Assembly (NCBI RefSeq): GCF_014647895.1
Contig: NZ_BMQB01000007.1
Span: 62,001 to 126,000, forward strand
Direction of reading: 5' to 3'
Source: Pilimelia anulata
GTDB taxonomy: Bacteria; Actinomycetota; Actinomycetes; Mycobacteriales; Micromonosporaceae
DNA: 64,000 nucleotides
The notes under the pieces: model-generated
Seen by the model: only the letters and a program-made list of their open reading frames with translations
What the model was told of the DNA's origin: nothing
The model's database searches: none
In this document: one piece after another, positions 53,806 to 62,900 of the stretch
Layout of the letters: each line of letters opens with the position of its first letter
Numbering within the stretch: position 1 is the first letter of the stretch
Program-made: the position numbers and the translations under genes

Positions 53806-56800
53806 CCGCCGTGGACGGCGCCCGCCCGGTCGGCGCCACCGTCGGGCCCCGGTACACGCCGGTGGAGCTGGCCGGGCTGCTCGGCCTGCCGCACCCGCCG
53901 ACGGACGAGCAGGCGGCGATCATCGCCGCGCCGGTCGGCCCGCTGCTGGTGGTCGCGGGCGCCGGCTCGGGCAAGACCGAGACGATGGCCGGGCGGGTGG
54001 TCTGGCTGGTCGCCAACGGGCACGTCCGGGCCGACCAGGTGCTCGGGCTGACGTTCACCCGCAAGGCCGCCGGGGAGCTGGCGCACCGGGTCCGGACCCG
54101 GCTGCACCAGCTCGACCGCCGGCTCGGCCACCCCGCCCGGGAGCCGGACGCGGGCGTCGGCGGCGAGCCGACGGTGGCCACGTACCACGCGTACGCCGGG
54201 CGGATCGTCACCGAGCACGGCCTCCGGGCCGGGTTCGAGCCGGCCGCCCGGCTGCTCACCGAGGCGAGCTGCTGGCAGCTCGCGGACGCGATCGTGCGCA
54301 CGTACGACGGGGACCTGTCCGACGTGGACCGCGCCCCGGCGACCGTGGTGGCCGACCTGATCGGGCTCGCCGGGGAGCTGGCCGAGCACCTGGTGTCCGC
54401 CGTCGACCTGGCCGAGTGGACGGGCGCGTTCTGCGGCCGGGCCGAGGCGCTGCCCGGCCGGGTGTACGCCGACGTCCGCGAGCTGCTCGGCCGGCAGCGG
54501 GCCCGGCGGGCGCTGCTGCCGCTGCTGCGCCGGTACGCCGAGCGCAAGCTGGCCCTGGAGGCGATGGACTTCGGCGACCAGCTCGCCCGCGCCGCCGCCG
54601 TCGCCCGCGACCACCCGGAGGTCGGCGGGGTCGAGCGGGACCGGTTCCGGGTGGTGCTGCTGGACGAGTACCAGGACACCTCGCACGCCCAGGTGGTGCT
54701 GCTGCGCGCGCTGTTCGGCGGCGGCCACCCGGTAACCGCGGTCGGCGACCCCTGCCAGGCGATCTACGGCTGGCGCGGCGCCAGCGCCGGCACCCTGGAC
54801 CGGTTCCCGGCCGCCTTCCCCGACGCCGCCGGCGACCCGGCCCCGGTCCGCGAGCTGCGCACGAGCTGGCGAAACCGGCCGGAGATCCTGACCGTGGCCA
54901 ACGCGCTGTCCGCGCCGCTGCGCGCCGCCGGCGCCCGGGTGGCCGAGCTGGCCGCCGCCCCGGCGGTCGCCGCGGCCGTCGGCGGGCGTACGGCCCGCGG
55001 GCAGCGCGCGGCCACCGTCCACTGCGCCCTGCTGGAGACGTACGCCGACGAGGCCGACTGGCTCGCCGACTCGGTGGCCGGCGCCTGGCGGGCAGCGGCC
55101 CGGGTCCGGCCGGACACCCCGCCCGCGGCGATCCCGGTCGAGCGCCGGCCGACCACCGCGGTGTTGATCCGGGTGCGCAAGATGATCCCGGCGATCGAGG
55201 CGGCGCTGCGCGCCCGCGGCCTGCCGGTGGAGGTCGTCGGGCTGGGCGGGCTGCTGGACACCCCCGAGGTCCGGGACGTCGTCTGCACCCTGCGCACCCT
55301 CGCCGACCCGGCCGACGGCGCGGCCCTGCTGCGGCTGCTCACCGGCGTCCGCTGGCGGATCGGCCCGCGCGACCTGGTCGCCCTGCACCGGCGGGCCCGC
55401 CGGCTCGCCGCCGACCGGCGCGACCCCGGCGGCGCCGGGGAGCCGGACATCGTCACCGACCGGCTGGACGACGCCACGCTCAGCGAGGCGCTGGCGGACC
55501 CGGGCGACCCGGCCGGGTACTCGCCCGCCGGGTACGCCCGGTTCGCCGCGCTGGCCGACGAGCTGGCCGGTCTGCGCCGCCGGCTGGACCAGCCGCTGCC
55601 CGACCTGGTCGCCGACGTCGAGCGGACGGTCGGCCTGGACGTCGAGGTGGCCGTCCGCGCCGGCCGGGCCGGCGACGCCGGCCTGGCCCGGGCGCACCTG
55701 GACGCGCTCGGCGACGCCGCCGCCCGGTTCGCCGCCGAGTCGGACGCGCCGTCGCTGACCGCGTTCCTGGCGTACCTGGCGGCGGCCGAGGACGAGGAGC
55801 GCGGTCTGTCGCCCGGCGAGGTGGACGTCGCCGAGGGCGCCGTGCAGATCCTCACCGCGCACGCGGCCAAGGGCCTGGAGTGGGACGTCGTCGCCGTCGC
55901 CGGCCTGACCGCGCACGTGTGGCCGGGGCGGGTACAGGGCGCCGACCACTTCCTCAAGGGCGTGGGCTCGCTGCCGTTCCCGCTGCGCGGCGACGCCGCG
56001 GGCCTGCCCGAGCTCGACCTGGCCGGCGCCGCCGACCAGCGGGAACTGAACGAGGCCCGCAAGGCGTTCCTGGCCGGCTGGGCCGCGCACGACGAGCGGG
56101 AGGAGCGCCGGCTGGCGTACGTGGCGGTGACCCGGCCGCGCCGGCTGCTGCTGGCCTCGGGCCACTGGTGGGGCGAGGACGTGAAGCGGCCGCGCGGCCC
56201 GTCGGCGTTCCTCGACCGGATCGGCGAGGAGTGCCGGGCCGGGGCCGGGGTGGTGGACCACTGGGCGCCCGCGCCGGCGGACGGGGCGGCGCACCCGCTG
56301 GCGGCGGCGGAGCGCACGGCGCAGTGGCCGGCGGACCCGCTGGGCGCCCGCCGCCCGGCCCTGGCCGCCGCGGCCGACCTGGTCCGCGCCGAACTGGCCG
56401 CCCTGCGCCCCGCCCGCCCGGCGGCCCCGCCCACCGCCGACGGGGCCGATGCCACCCCGGACCGCTCCGACGTCACCGCCACCGCCACCGCCGGCGCCAC
56501 CGCCACCGACGAGGACGAGGACGCCGACGGTGATCCGGTGGCGCGGCGGTGGCGGGCCGAGGTGGAGTTGCTGCTCGCCGAGCGGGAGCGGCAGGCCCGC
56601 CGCGCCGGCCCGGTCGACGTCCCGCTGCCCGCGCACCTGTCCGTCTCCCAGCTCGTCGCGCTGCGGCAGGACCCCGCCGCCCTGGCCCGCTCCCTGCGCC
56701 GCCCGGTCCCGCGCCGCCCCGACCCGTACGCCCGCCGCGGCACCGCCTTCCACGCCTGGCTGGAGCGCCGGTTCGGCGGCGACCGGCTGTGGGACATCGA

Positions 56801-57221
56801 GGAGCTGCCCGGCGCCGCCGACGAGGACGCCGCCGGCGACGAGCAGCTCGCGGCGCTGCGCACGGCGTTCCTGGCCAGCGAGTGGGCCGACCGGACGCCG
56901 GCCGAGGTCGAGGTCCCGTTCGCCACGGTCGTCGGCGGGGTGGTGCTGCGCGGCCGGATGGACGCGGTGTTCGCCGACGCCGCCGGCGGGTACGACGTCG
57001 TGGACTGGAAGACCGGCCGGCAGCCGACGGGCGCCGCCGCCCGGGCGGCGGCGGTGCAGCTCGCGGCGTACCGGCTCGCCTGGGCGCAGCTCGCCCGAGT
57101 GGATGTACTCAGCGTGCGTGCCGCGTTCCACTACGTAGCCGCCAACGTGACCGTGCGGCCGGCGGACCTGCTCGACGCCGACGGGCTCGCCCGACTCGTC
57201 CGCGGTGTCCCGAACGGCTGA
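53802..57221 (+). CDS. adnB: AdnB-like helicase-nuclease subunit
   Basis: 1139 aa. Walker A AGAGSGKT (52-59), motif II DEYQDT (288-293), GDPCQAIYGWRGA, SWRNRPEILTVANALS, TAHAAKGLEWDVVAVAGLTAHVWPG and RRLAYVAVTRPRRLL form a complete SF1A motor. The C-terminal RecB-type nuclease shows GRMDAVFAD and DWKTGR (D1068, K1070). It is the lead motor of the AdnAB complex that replaces RecBCD/AddAB in Actinobacteria. A Thr/Ala/Asp-rich linker lies near residues 880-910. Coupled to adnA. Confidence 0.92.
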   Translation: MTAVDGARPVGATVGPRYTPVELAGLLGLPHPPTDEQAAIIAAPVGPLLVVAGAGSGKTETMAGRVVWLVANGHVRADQVLGLTFTRKAAGELAHRVRTRLHQLDRRLGHPAREPDAGVGGEPTVATYHAYAGRIVTEHGLRAGFEPAARLLTEASCWQLADAIVRTYDGDLSDVDRAPATVVADLIGLAGELAEHLVSAVDLAEWTGAFCGRAEALPGRVYADVRELLGRQRARRALLPLLRRYAERKLALEAMDFGDQLARAAAVARDHPEVGGVERDRFRVVLLDEYQDTSHAQVVLLRALFGGGHPVTAVGDPCQAIYGWRGASAGTLDRFPAAFPDAAGDPAPVRELRTSWRNRPEILTVANALSAPLRAAGARVAELAAAPAVAAAVGGRTARGQRAATVHCALLETYADEADWLADSVAGAWRAAARVRPDTPPAAIPVERRPTTAVLIRVRKMIPAIEAALRARGLPVEVVGLGGLLDTPEVRDVVCTLRTLADPADGAALLRLLTGVRWRIGPRDLVALHRRARRLAADRRDPGGAGEPDIVTDRLDDATLSEALADPGDPAGYSPAGYARFAALADELAGLRRRLDQPLPDLVADVERTVGLDVEVAVRAGRAGDAGLARAHLDALGDAAARFAAESDAPSLTAFLAYLAAAEDEERGLSPGEVDVAEGAVQILTAHAAKGLEWDVVAVAGLTAHVWPGRVQGADHFLKGVGSLPFPLRGDAAGLPELDLAGAADQRELNEARKAFLAGWAAHDEREERRLAYVAVTRPRRLLLASGHWWGEDVKRPRGPSAFLDRIGEECRAGAGVVDHWAPAPADGAAHPLAAAERTAQWPADPLGARRPALAAAADLVRAELAALRPARPAAPPTADGADATPDRSDVTATATAGATATDEDEDADGDPVARRWRAEVELLLAERERQARRAGPVDVPLPAHLSVSQLVALRQDPAALARSLRRPVPRRPDPYARRGTAFHAWLERRFGGDRLWDIEELPGAADEDAAGDEQLAALRTAFLASEWADRTPAEVEVPFATVVGGVVLRGRMDAVFADAAGGYDVVDWKTGRQPTGAAARAAAVQLAAYRLAWAQLARVDVLSVRAAFHYVAANVTVRPADLLDADGLARLVRGVPNG

Positions 57222-57251
57222 CCGGCCGGGGTGACACGACCGCGCCATTTC

Positions 57252-57270
57252 CCTAGTAACTCGCTAGGAT
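57252..57270 (+). promoter_or_regulatory. Promoter with overlapping inverted repeat before the FAD protein gene
   Basis: CCTAG-N7-CTAGG (57252-57268) overlaps a TAGGAT -10-like hexamer (57265-57270), 52 bp before the gene start. A bound regulator would compete with polymerase. Confidence 0.45.
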
Positions 57271-57321
57271 TAATGGACGGCCGTCCCTGCCCCGGGAGCG
57301 CGCCGGGGACGGAGGCCCGAC

Positions 57322-58767
57322 ATGCGCACGATCACGTCCGGCGGGACCGTGGCGATCGTCGGCGGCGGCGCCAGCGGCGTGCTGACCGCCCGCGAGCTGC
57401 TGCGCCGCACCGGCAGCCGGGTGCACCTGGTCGGCGCCGAGCCCACCCCCGGCCCCGGCCTCGCGTACGGGGCGGCGGCGCCCTGGCACCTGCTCAACTC
57501 CCCGGCCGGCACGATGAGCGTCGACCCCGACGACCCGGAGCACTTCCGCCGCTGGTCCGCCGCCCGCGGCCGGCCCCTGGCGGCGGACGGGTTCGTCGCC
57601 AGGCAGTGGTTCGGCGCGTACCTGCGGGAGACGTTCGCCGAGTTGGCCCCCGCGTACCCGGACCGGCTCGCGGTCACCCGGGCCACCGTCGACCACGTCG
57701 GCCGCACCCCCGACGGCACGGTCCGGCTGCTGCTGCGCGACGGCGCCGAGATCGCCGCCGACCGGGTGGTGCTGGCCGTCGGCAACGCCGCCCCCGGCCT
57801 GCCGGGCTGTATCGGGCCGCACCTGTACGGGCACCCGGCGGTCGTCACCGACCCGTGGGCGCCGGGCGCGCTCGCCCGGATCGACCCGGCCCGCCCGGTC
57901 CTGCTGCTCGGTACCGGCCTCACCGCGGTCGACGTGGCGCTCACCCTGGCCCGCGGCGGCCACCGCGCCCCGATCGTCCTCACCTCCCGGCACGGCCTGC
58001 TGCCCCGCACCCACCGCGGCGCGCCCGACCCCGACCCGGTGGGCCGCCCGGCGGCCGGGCCGCCCGACCCCGCGGCGACCGGCGCCGGGCCCGCCGCCGC
58101 GCCCGCGCTGCACGCCCTCGCCGCCGTCTGGCCGCCCGTCGCCCCGACGCTGGCCGCGCTGGTCCGGGCCGTCCGGTCCGCCGCGGCGGCCAGCGGCGAC
58201 TGGCGGGCCGCCGTCGACGGCCTGCGCCCCCACCTGGACGGGTACTGGCGCGGCCTCACCCCCGCCGACCGCGGCCGGTTCCTGCGCCACCTGGCCCGGT
58301 ACTGGGAGGTGCACCGGCACCGGATGGCCCCGGCCGTCGCCGCCGAGCTGGCCGCGCTGCGCTCGGCCGGCGCGCTGGCCGTCCGGCCCGGCGGGCTGCG
58401 CGAGCTGTGGGCCGACGCCGACAGCGTGCTGCGCGCCCGGCTCGCCGACGACCCGGCCGGCGAGGAGCCGTACGGCGCGGTCGTCAACTGCACCGGCCCC
58501 GGCCTGTGGCCGGCGCACGCCGCCCCGGTCGTGCGCAGCCTGGTCGGCGCCGGCCTGGCCCGCCCCGGCCCGTACGGGCTCGGCCTCGACGTCACCCCCG
58601 AGGGCGCGCTGCTCGACGGCACCGGCAGTCCGCAGCACACCCTGTGGACGGTCGGCCCGGCCCGGCGCGGCTGCCTGTGGGAGACCACCGCGGTACCGGA
58701 GATCCGGGCCCAGGCCCGCGCGCTCGCCGACGCCGTGGGCGCGCTGGCGACCGCCGGCGCGGCCTGA
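57322..58767 (+). CDS. FAD/NAD(P)-binding protein (NAD_binding_9 family)
   Basis: 481 aa from ATG 57322, after GGAGGCCCGAC. The dinucleotide motif VAIVGGGASG starts at residue 10, followed by LVGAEPTPGPGLAYG and WHLLNSPAGTMS, the signature of this FAD family. A second nucleotide-binding site is LLLGTGLTAVDVALTLARGG. The remainder is helical and ends LWETTAVPEIRAQA. Relatives are oxidoreductases or hydroxylase-like proteins of mostly unknown substrate. It stands alone between adnB and the M16 genes. Confidence 0.85.
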   Translation: MRTITSGGTVAIVGGGASGVLTARELLRRTGSRVHLVGAEPTPGPGLAYGAAAPWHLLNSPAGTMSVDPDDPEHFRRWSAARGRPLAADGFVARQWFGAYLRETFAELAPAYPDRLAVTRATVDHVGRTPDGTVRLLLRDGAEIAADRVVLAVGNAAPGLPGCIGPHLYGHPAVVTDPWAPGALARIDPARPVLLLGTGLTAVDVALTLARGGHRAPIVLTSRHGLLPRTHRGAPDPDPVGRPAAGPPDPAATGAGPAAAPALHALAAVWPPVAPTLAALVRAVRSAAAASGDWRAAVDGLRPHLDGYWRGLTPADRGRFLRHLARYWEVHRHRMAPAVAAELAALRSAGALAVRPGGLRELWADADSVLRARLADDPAGEEPYGAVVNCTGPGLWPAHAAPVVRSLVGAGLARPGPYGLGLDVTPEGALLDGTGSPQHTLWTVGPARRGCLWETTAVPEIRAQARALADAVGALATAGAA

Positions 58768-58814
58768 TCGCGGGAATCGGCGCGGGAGTGCGGGCGGCGC
58801 AGCCGTACGCACGT

Positions 58815-58820
58815 TAGGGT
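58815..58820 (+). promoter_or_regulatory. -10 hexamer for leaderless M16 peptidase mRNA
   Basis: TAGGGT, six bases (CTGCGT), GTG at 58827. No Shine-Dalgarno. Confidence 0.5.
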
Positions 58821-58826
58821 CTGCGT

Positions 58827-60134
58827 GTGGCGAAGGCGGTGAAGGTACCGGTGACCCGGTACCCGACGGAGCGGTTCACGTTGGACAACGGCCTGCGGGT
58901 GGTGCTGAGCCCCGACCGCAGTGCCCCGGTCGTCGGAGTGGCCGTCGTGTACGACGTCGGCATCCGCTCCGAACCGGAGGGGCGCACGGGCTTCGCGCAC
59001 CTGTTCGAGCACCTGATGTTCCAGGGCTCGGCGAACCTCGCGAAGCTGGAGCACTTCCGGCTGGTCCAGGGCTCGGGGGGCAGCTTCAACGGCTCCACCC
59101 ACCTCGACTACACCGACTACTACGAGATCATGCCGAGCAACGCGCTGGAGCGCGCGCTGTTCCTGGAGGCCGACCGGATGCGCGGCCCGGTGCTGACCGA
59201 GGAGAACCTGCGCAACCAGGTCGACGTGGTCAAGGAGGAGATCCGGGTCAACATCATGAACCGGCCGTACGGCGGCTTCCCCTGGCTGAAGCTGCCGCCG
59301 GTGATGTTCGAGACCTTCCCGAACGTGCACGACGGCTACGGCTCGTTCGTCGACCTGGAGAGCGCGACGGTCGCCGACGCCGAGGCGTTCTTCCGCAAGT
59401 ACTACGCCTGCGGCAACGCCGTCCTCGCGGTCGCCGGCGACCTGGACGTGGCCGGCTGCACCGCGCTGGTCGAGCGGCACTTCGGCAGCGTGGCCGCCCG
59501 CCCGGCGCCGGCGCTGCCGGACTTCGACGAGCCCGACCTGACCGCCGAGCGGCGCAGCTCGTACACCGACCCGCTGGCCCCGCTGACCATGGTCGCGGCC
59601 GGCTGGCGGGTGCCCGACCCGGTCGCCGACCTGGCCGCCTACCTGCCGTACGCGGTGCTGGCCGAGGTGCTCACCGACGGCGACGCCTCCCGGCTGGTCC
59701 GCCGGCTGGTCCAGGACGACCGGTCGGCCACCCAGGTCGGCGGGTACCTGGGCTTCATGGGCGACGCGTTCGACGCGCGCAACCCCACCGCCTTCCTGCT
59801 GCAGGCCGGCCTGCCGCCGGGCGGGACCAGCGACGCCGTGCTGACCGCCGTCGACGAGGAGCTGGACCGGCTGGCCACCGGCGGCGTCGCCGCCGCCGAG
59901 CTGGCCCGCACCGTCGCCCGGATGTCCACCCACCTGCTGCGCGACGCCGACACGGTGCTCCAGCGGGCGCTGCGGATGGCCGTGTTCGAACAGCAGCGGG
60001 GCGCGCCCGAGCTGCTCAACGAGCTGCCGCGGCTGATCTCCGAGGTGACCGCCGAGCAGGTCGGCGCCGCCGCCGCGGCGCTGCGCCCGCAGCGCCGCGC
60101 CGTGGTCGAGGCGATTCCGGGGGGTGCGCGATGA
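58827..60134 (+). CDS. M16 zinc metallopeptidase, catalytic subunit
   Basis: 435 aa M16 (pitrilysin/MPP-beta-like). The inverted zinc motif HLFEH is at residues 58-62, followed by the downstream Glu about 75 residues on. RRSSYTDPLAPLTMVAAGWRVP begins the second homologous half. It lacks a signal peptide, so it is cytoplasmic or membrane-attached. It forms a clam-shell dimer with the next gene product, whose start overlaps its stop (ATGA). Substrates are unknown peptides. Confidence 0.92.
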   Translation: MAKAVKVPVTRYPTERFTLDNGLRVVLSPDRSAPVVGVAVVYDVGIRSEPEGRTGFAHLFEHLMFQGSANLAKLEHFRLVQGSGGSFNGSTHLDYTDYYEIMPSNALERALFLEADRMRGPVLTEENLRNQVDVVKEEIRVNIMNRPYGGFPWLKLPPVMFETFPNVHDGYGSFVDLESATVADAEAFFRKYYACGNAVLAVAGDLDVAGCTALVERHFGSVAARPAPALPDFDEPDLTAERRSSYTDPLAPLTMVAAGWRVPDPVADLAAYLPYAVLAEVLTDGDASRLVRRLVQDDRSATQVGGYLGFMGDAFDARNPTAFLLQAGLPPGGTSDAVLTAVDEELDRLATGGVAAAELARTVARMSTHLLRDADTVLQRALRMAVFEQQRGAPELLNELPRLISEVTAEQVGAAAAALRPQRRAVVEAIPGGAR

Positions 60135-61447
60135 CGACGATCACGGAGCTGCCCGCGCTGGGCAAGCCGGCCAAGCTCAAGCTGCCGCCGCGGGCCGAGC
60201 GCACGCTCGCCAACGGCCTCACCGTCATCGCCGTGCGCCGCCCGTCGGTGCCGCTGGTCGAGCTGCGGCTGCGGCTGCCGTTCGCCCGGGCGCCGCTGGC
60301 CCGCGCCGGGCTGCTCGCGTCGGCGCTGTTCACCGGTACGCAGCGCCGCTCCGCCGTCGAGTTGGCCGCGGCGCTGCAGGCGATCGGCGGCGGCTTCGGC
60401 GCCGACCAGGACCCGGACTGGCTGACCATCTCCGGCAACTGCCTGGCCGGCGGCCTGGACACCGCGCTGGCGCTGCTGCACGAGGTCGTCACCGAGCCGG
60501 CGTACCCGGCGCACGAGGTGGGCACCGAGCGGGAGCGGCTGGCCGACCACATCGAGGTCGCGCAGAGCCAGCCCGGCCACCTGGCCCGGGCGGCGCTGCT
60601 GCGGCGCCGGTTCGGCACCCACCCGTACGCGGTCGAGCTGCCCACCGCCGAGCAGGTCCGCGGCATCAGCCCCGGCCACCTGCGGACGCTGCACGCGCAG
60701 CGGGTCGGCGCCGAGGGCGCGATCCTGGTGCTGGTCGGCGACGTCCGGCCGGAGCAGGCGCTGGACCGCGCCGAGGCCGTGTTCGGCGAGTGGGCGGGCC
60801 CGGCGACCAGCCGGACGATCCCGGCGCTGCCGGCGGCCCGCCCGGCGCCGCTGCTGCTGGTCGACCGGCCCGGCTCGGTGCAGTCCTCGCTGCGCATCGC
60901 GCTGCCCGCGGTCGGCCGCAAGCACCCCGACCACGTGCCGATGCAGCTCGCGAACCTGGTCTTCGGCGGGTACTTCTCCTCCCGCTGGGTGGAGAACATC
61001 CGCGAGGACAAGGGGTACACGTACAGCCCGTTCGCCAACGTGGAGCACGCGGTCGCCGGCTCGGTGCTGGTGCTGTCCGCCGAGGTCGCCACGGAGGTGA
61101 CCGCGCCGGCGCTGGTGGAGACGCTGTACGAGCTGGGCCGGGCCGCCAGCCTGCCGGCCGAGCCGCACGAGCTGGAGCAGGCCCGCAACTACATCCTCGG
61201 CGCGCTGCGCATCCAGCTCGCCAGCCAGGCCGGCCTGGCCGGGCTGGTCAGCACGTACGCCGGGCACGGGCTGCGGCTGGAGCACGTCGCCACGTACAGC
61301 GAGGGGCTGGCCGCGGCGACGCTGGACGAGGTGCACGCGGCCGGGGCGCGGTACCTGGCCCCGGCGAACGCGGTCGGCATCGTGCTGGGCGAGGTCGGCC
61401 GGGTCGAGGCGGGCCTGGCGGCGCTGCTGCCGGTGGAGCGCGAGTAG
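60131..61447 (+). CDS. M16 family non-catalytic subunit
   Basis: 438 aa with the same two-domain M16 fold. The position of HxxEH reads ARAGLLASALFTG, so no zinc site exists. R/Y residues for substrate binding are retained in the second half (FGGYFSSRWVENIREDKGYTYSPF). This is the MPP-alpha-like partner typical of two-gene M16 operons. Coupled to the catalytic subunit by ATGA overlap. Confidence 0.9.
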   Translation: MTTITELPALGKPAKLKLPPRAERTLANGLTVIAVRRPSVPLVELRLRLPFARAPLARAGLLASALFTGTQRRSAVELAAALQAIGGGFGADQDPDWLTISGNCLAGGLDTALALLHEVVTEPAYPAHEVGTERERLADHIEVAQSQPGHLARAALLRRRFGTHPYAVELPTAEQVRGISPGHLRTLHAQRVGAEGAILVLVGDVRPEQALDRAEAVFGEWAGPATSRTIPALPAARPAPLLLVDRPGSVQSSLRIALPAVGRKHPDHVPMQLANLVFGGYFSSRWVENIREDKGYTYSPFANVEHAVAGSVLVLSAEVATEVTAPALVETLYELGRAASLPAEPHELEQARNYILGALRIQLASQAGLAGLVSTYAGHGLRLEHVATYSEGLAAATLDEVHAAGARYLAPANAVGIVLGEVGRVEAGLAALLPVERE

Positions 61448-61515
61448 GCCGCCCGCCGGCGGGCCGGGGCGGCCGCCGGGGTACGGCGGCGGGATCGGTT
61501 CGGGAGGCACAGCAC

Positions 61516-62496
61516 ATGGGTGACGGGGCGGGCATCCCGCTGGGCCGGTCGGTCATCGACCGGGCGGCCCACCACCGCGGCGACCCGGCGTGGCTGACGG
61601 CCGCGTGGGCGCGCGGCCGGGTGGTCGTGGTGGACACGGCCGCCGGCGTGACGCTGGTCGACGCGGCCGGCGCGCTGGTCCTGCGCGACCCGGCCGGGGT
61701 CTCGCTCGACGCGGCCGAGGCGCTGCTGGACGCCGCCGCGGCCGACCCGGCGCTGGTGGACCCGGCGGCGCGCGGCGCGTACTTCCTCGGGGTGGACGGC
61801 GACGGCACGCCGTACTTCGCGGTCGACGCCCCGCTGGCCGCCGGCCCCGGCCAGCGGCTCGCCGGCCTGCGCGACCTCGCCGACCGGCTGCCCGCGCGCG
61901 ACGCCGACCTGCTCGTCACCGCGCTCGGCGTGGCGCACTGGCACGCCCGGCACGGCCACTCGGCCGCCACCGGCTCGCCGACCCGGGTCCGCGACGGCGG
62001 CTGGACCAGGGTGGACGCGGCCGGCGCGCAGTCCTGGCCGCGCACCGACCCCGCCGTGATCATGCTGGTGCACGACGGCGGGCCCGGCCCCGGAGGGCGC
62101 TGCCTGCTGGCCGTGAACGCGTCCTGGGACGACGCCGCGGTCAAGCGGTTCTCCTGCCTGGCCGGGTTCGTCGAGCCGGGGGAGTCGGCGGAGTCCGCGG
62201 TCGCCCGCGAGGTGGCCGAGGAGGTGGGCGTGCCGGTCGGCCCGATCACCTACGTCGGCTCGCAGCCCTGGCCGTACCCGTCCTCGCTGATGCTCGGCTT
62301 CCTGGCCCTCGCCGACCCGGCGGTACCGGTCCGCGAGGACCCCGCCGAGATCGCGCTGGCCCGCTGGTTCACCAGGGCCGAGGTGGCGGCGATCCGGGCG
62401 GGGGAGGAGCGCCGGCTGCCGGGCGGGGCGCGTATCGCGGTGACGAGCAACGCGTCGATCTCGGCGTCCCTGATCGACCACTGGCTCGCGAGCTGA
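61516..62496 (+). CDS. nudC: NAD(+)/NADH diphosphatase NudC, zinc ribbon lost
   Basis: 326 aa from ATG 61516 after GGGAGG. The Nudix box GFVEPGESAESAVAREVAEEVGV and the NADH-pyrophosphatase signature SQPWPYPSSLMLGF identify NudC, which splits NAD(H) into NMN(H) and AMP and removes NAD caps from RNA. The zinc ribbon region (AHWHARHGHSAATGSPTRVRDGGWTRVDAAGAQSWPRTDP) has none of the four usual Cys residues. The fold around it is otherwise kept. Synteny with adnAB matches the mycobacterial order. Confidence 0.93.
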   Translation: MGDGAGIPLGRSVIDRAAHHRGDPAWLTAAWARGRVVVVDTAAGVTLVDAAGALVLRDPAGVSLDAAEALLDAAAADPALVDPAARGAYFLGVDGDGTPYFAVDAPLAAGPGQRLAGLRDLADRLPARDADLLVTALGVAHWHARHGHSAATGSPTRVRDGGWTRVDAAGAQSWPRTDPAVIMLVHDGGPGPGGRCLLAVNASWDDAAVKRFSCLAGFVEPGESAESAVAREVAEEVGVPVGPITYVGSQPWPYPSSLMLGFLALADPAVPVREDPAEIALARWFTRAEVAAIRAGEERRLPGGARIAVTSNASISASLIDHWLAS

Positions 62497-62564
62497 CCCA
62501 CCGGGCGCGCGTCGACCGCGCCCGGGCGGGAGCCGCCGCGCGCCCCCCGGCCGGGCGGAGCGAA

Positions 62565-62604
62565 CGAGGGGGCGGGGCGGCCGGGTGGCCGCCCCGCCCC
62601 CTCG
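62565..62604. terminator. Bidirectional terminator between nudC and the DUF397 gene
   Basis: An 18-bp perfect stem, CGAGGGGGCGGGGCGGCC and its complement (62565-62582/62587-62604), closed by a GGGT loop, between two convergent genes. Confidence 0.85.
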
Positions 62605-62620
62605 GGCGGTGATCGCTTCT

Positions 62621-62839
62621 TCAGGCGCGGTCGAACTCGCCGTCCCGGATGCCGGCGAGGAAGCCCTGCCAGGCGTCGCGGCCGAAGAAGAGCACCGGGC
62701 CGCTGCGGTCCTTGCTGTCGCGGACCGCGACGTGCGCGCGATTCAGGGTGGCGACCTCGACGCAGTTCGTCGAGGCACTGCGGGCAGCCGTCCGCCACTT
62801 CGCGTTGCGCAGCAGGTCGGAAACCTCGGGCGTGGTCAT
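62621..62839 (-). CDS. DUF397 domain protein
   Basis: 72 aa from ATG 62839 with AGGAGT upstream. The DUF397 pattern is clear: WRTAARSASTNCVEVATL, then VAVRDSKDRSGPVLFFGRDAWQGFLAGIRDGEFD. Such small proteins pair with DUF5753-type XRE regulators in actinomycetes and often affect development or antibiotic production. It lies 61 bp downstream of its partner in the same direction. Confidence 0.9.
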   Translation of the reverse strand: MTTPEVSDLLRNAKWRTAARSASTNCVEVATLNRAHVAVRDSKDRSGPVLFFGRDAWQGFLAGIRDGEFDRA

Positions 62840-62900
62840 TGCGGTACTCCTGTGGTGGTGAGGTTGGGTTTCGCGCGCGGCCGCCGTCGGACCGGCACGC

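Noticed and set aside
51666..57248. A very long open frame (about 1860 codons) on the minus strand opposite adnAB
   Set aside because: It is the antisense shadow of two genes with complete helicase and nuclease motifs; its own translation is low-complexity Arg/Gly/Ala/Pro and matches nothing.
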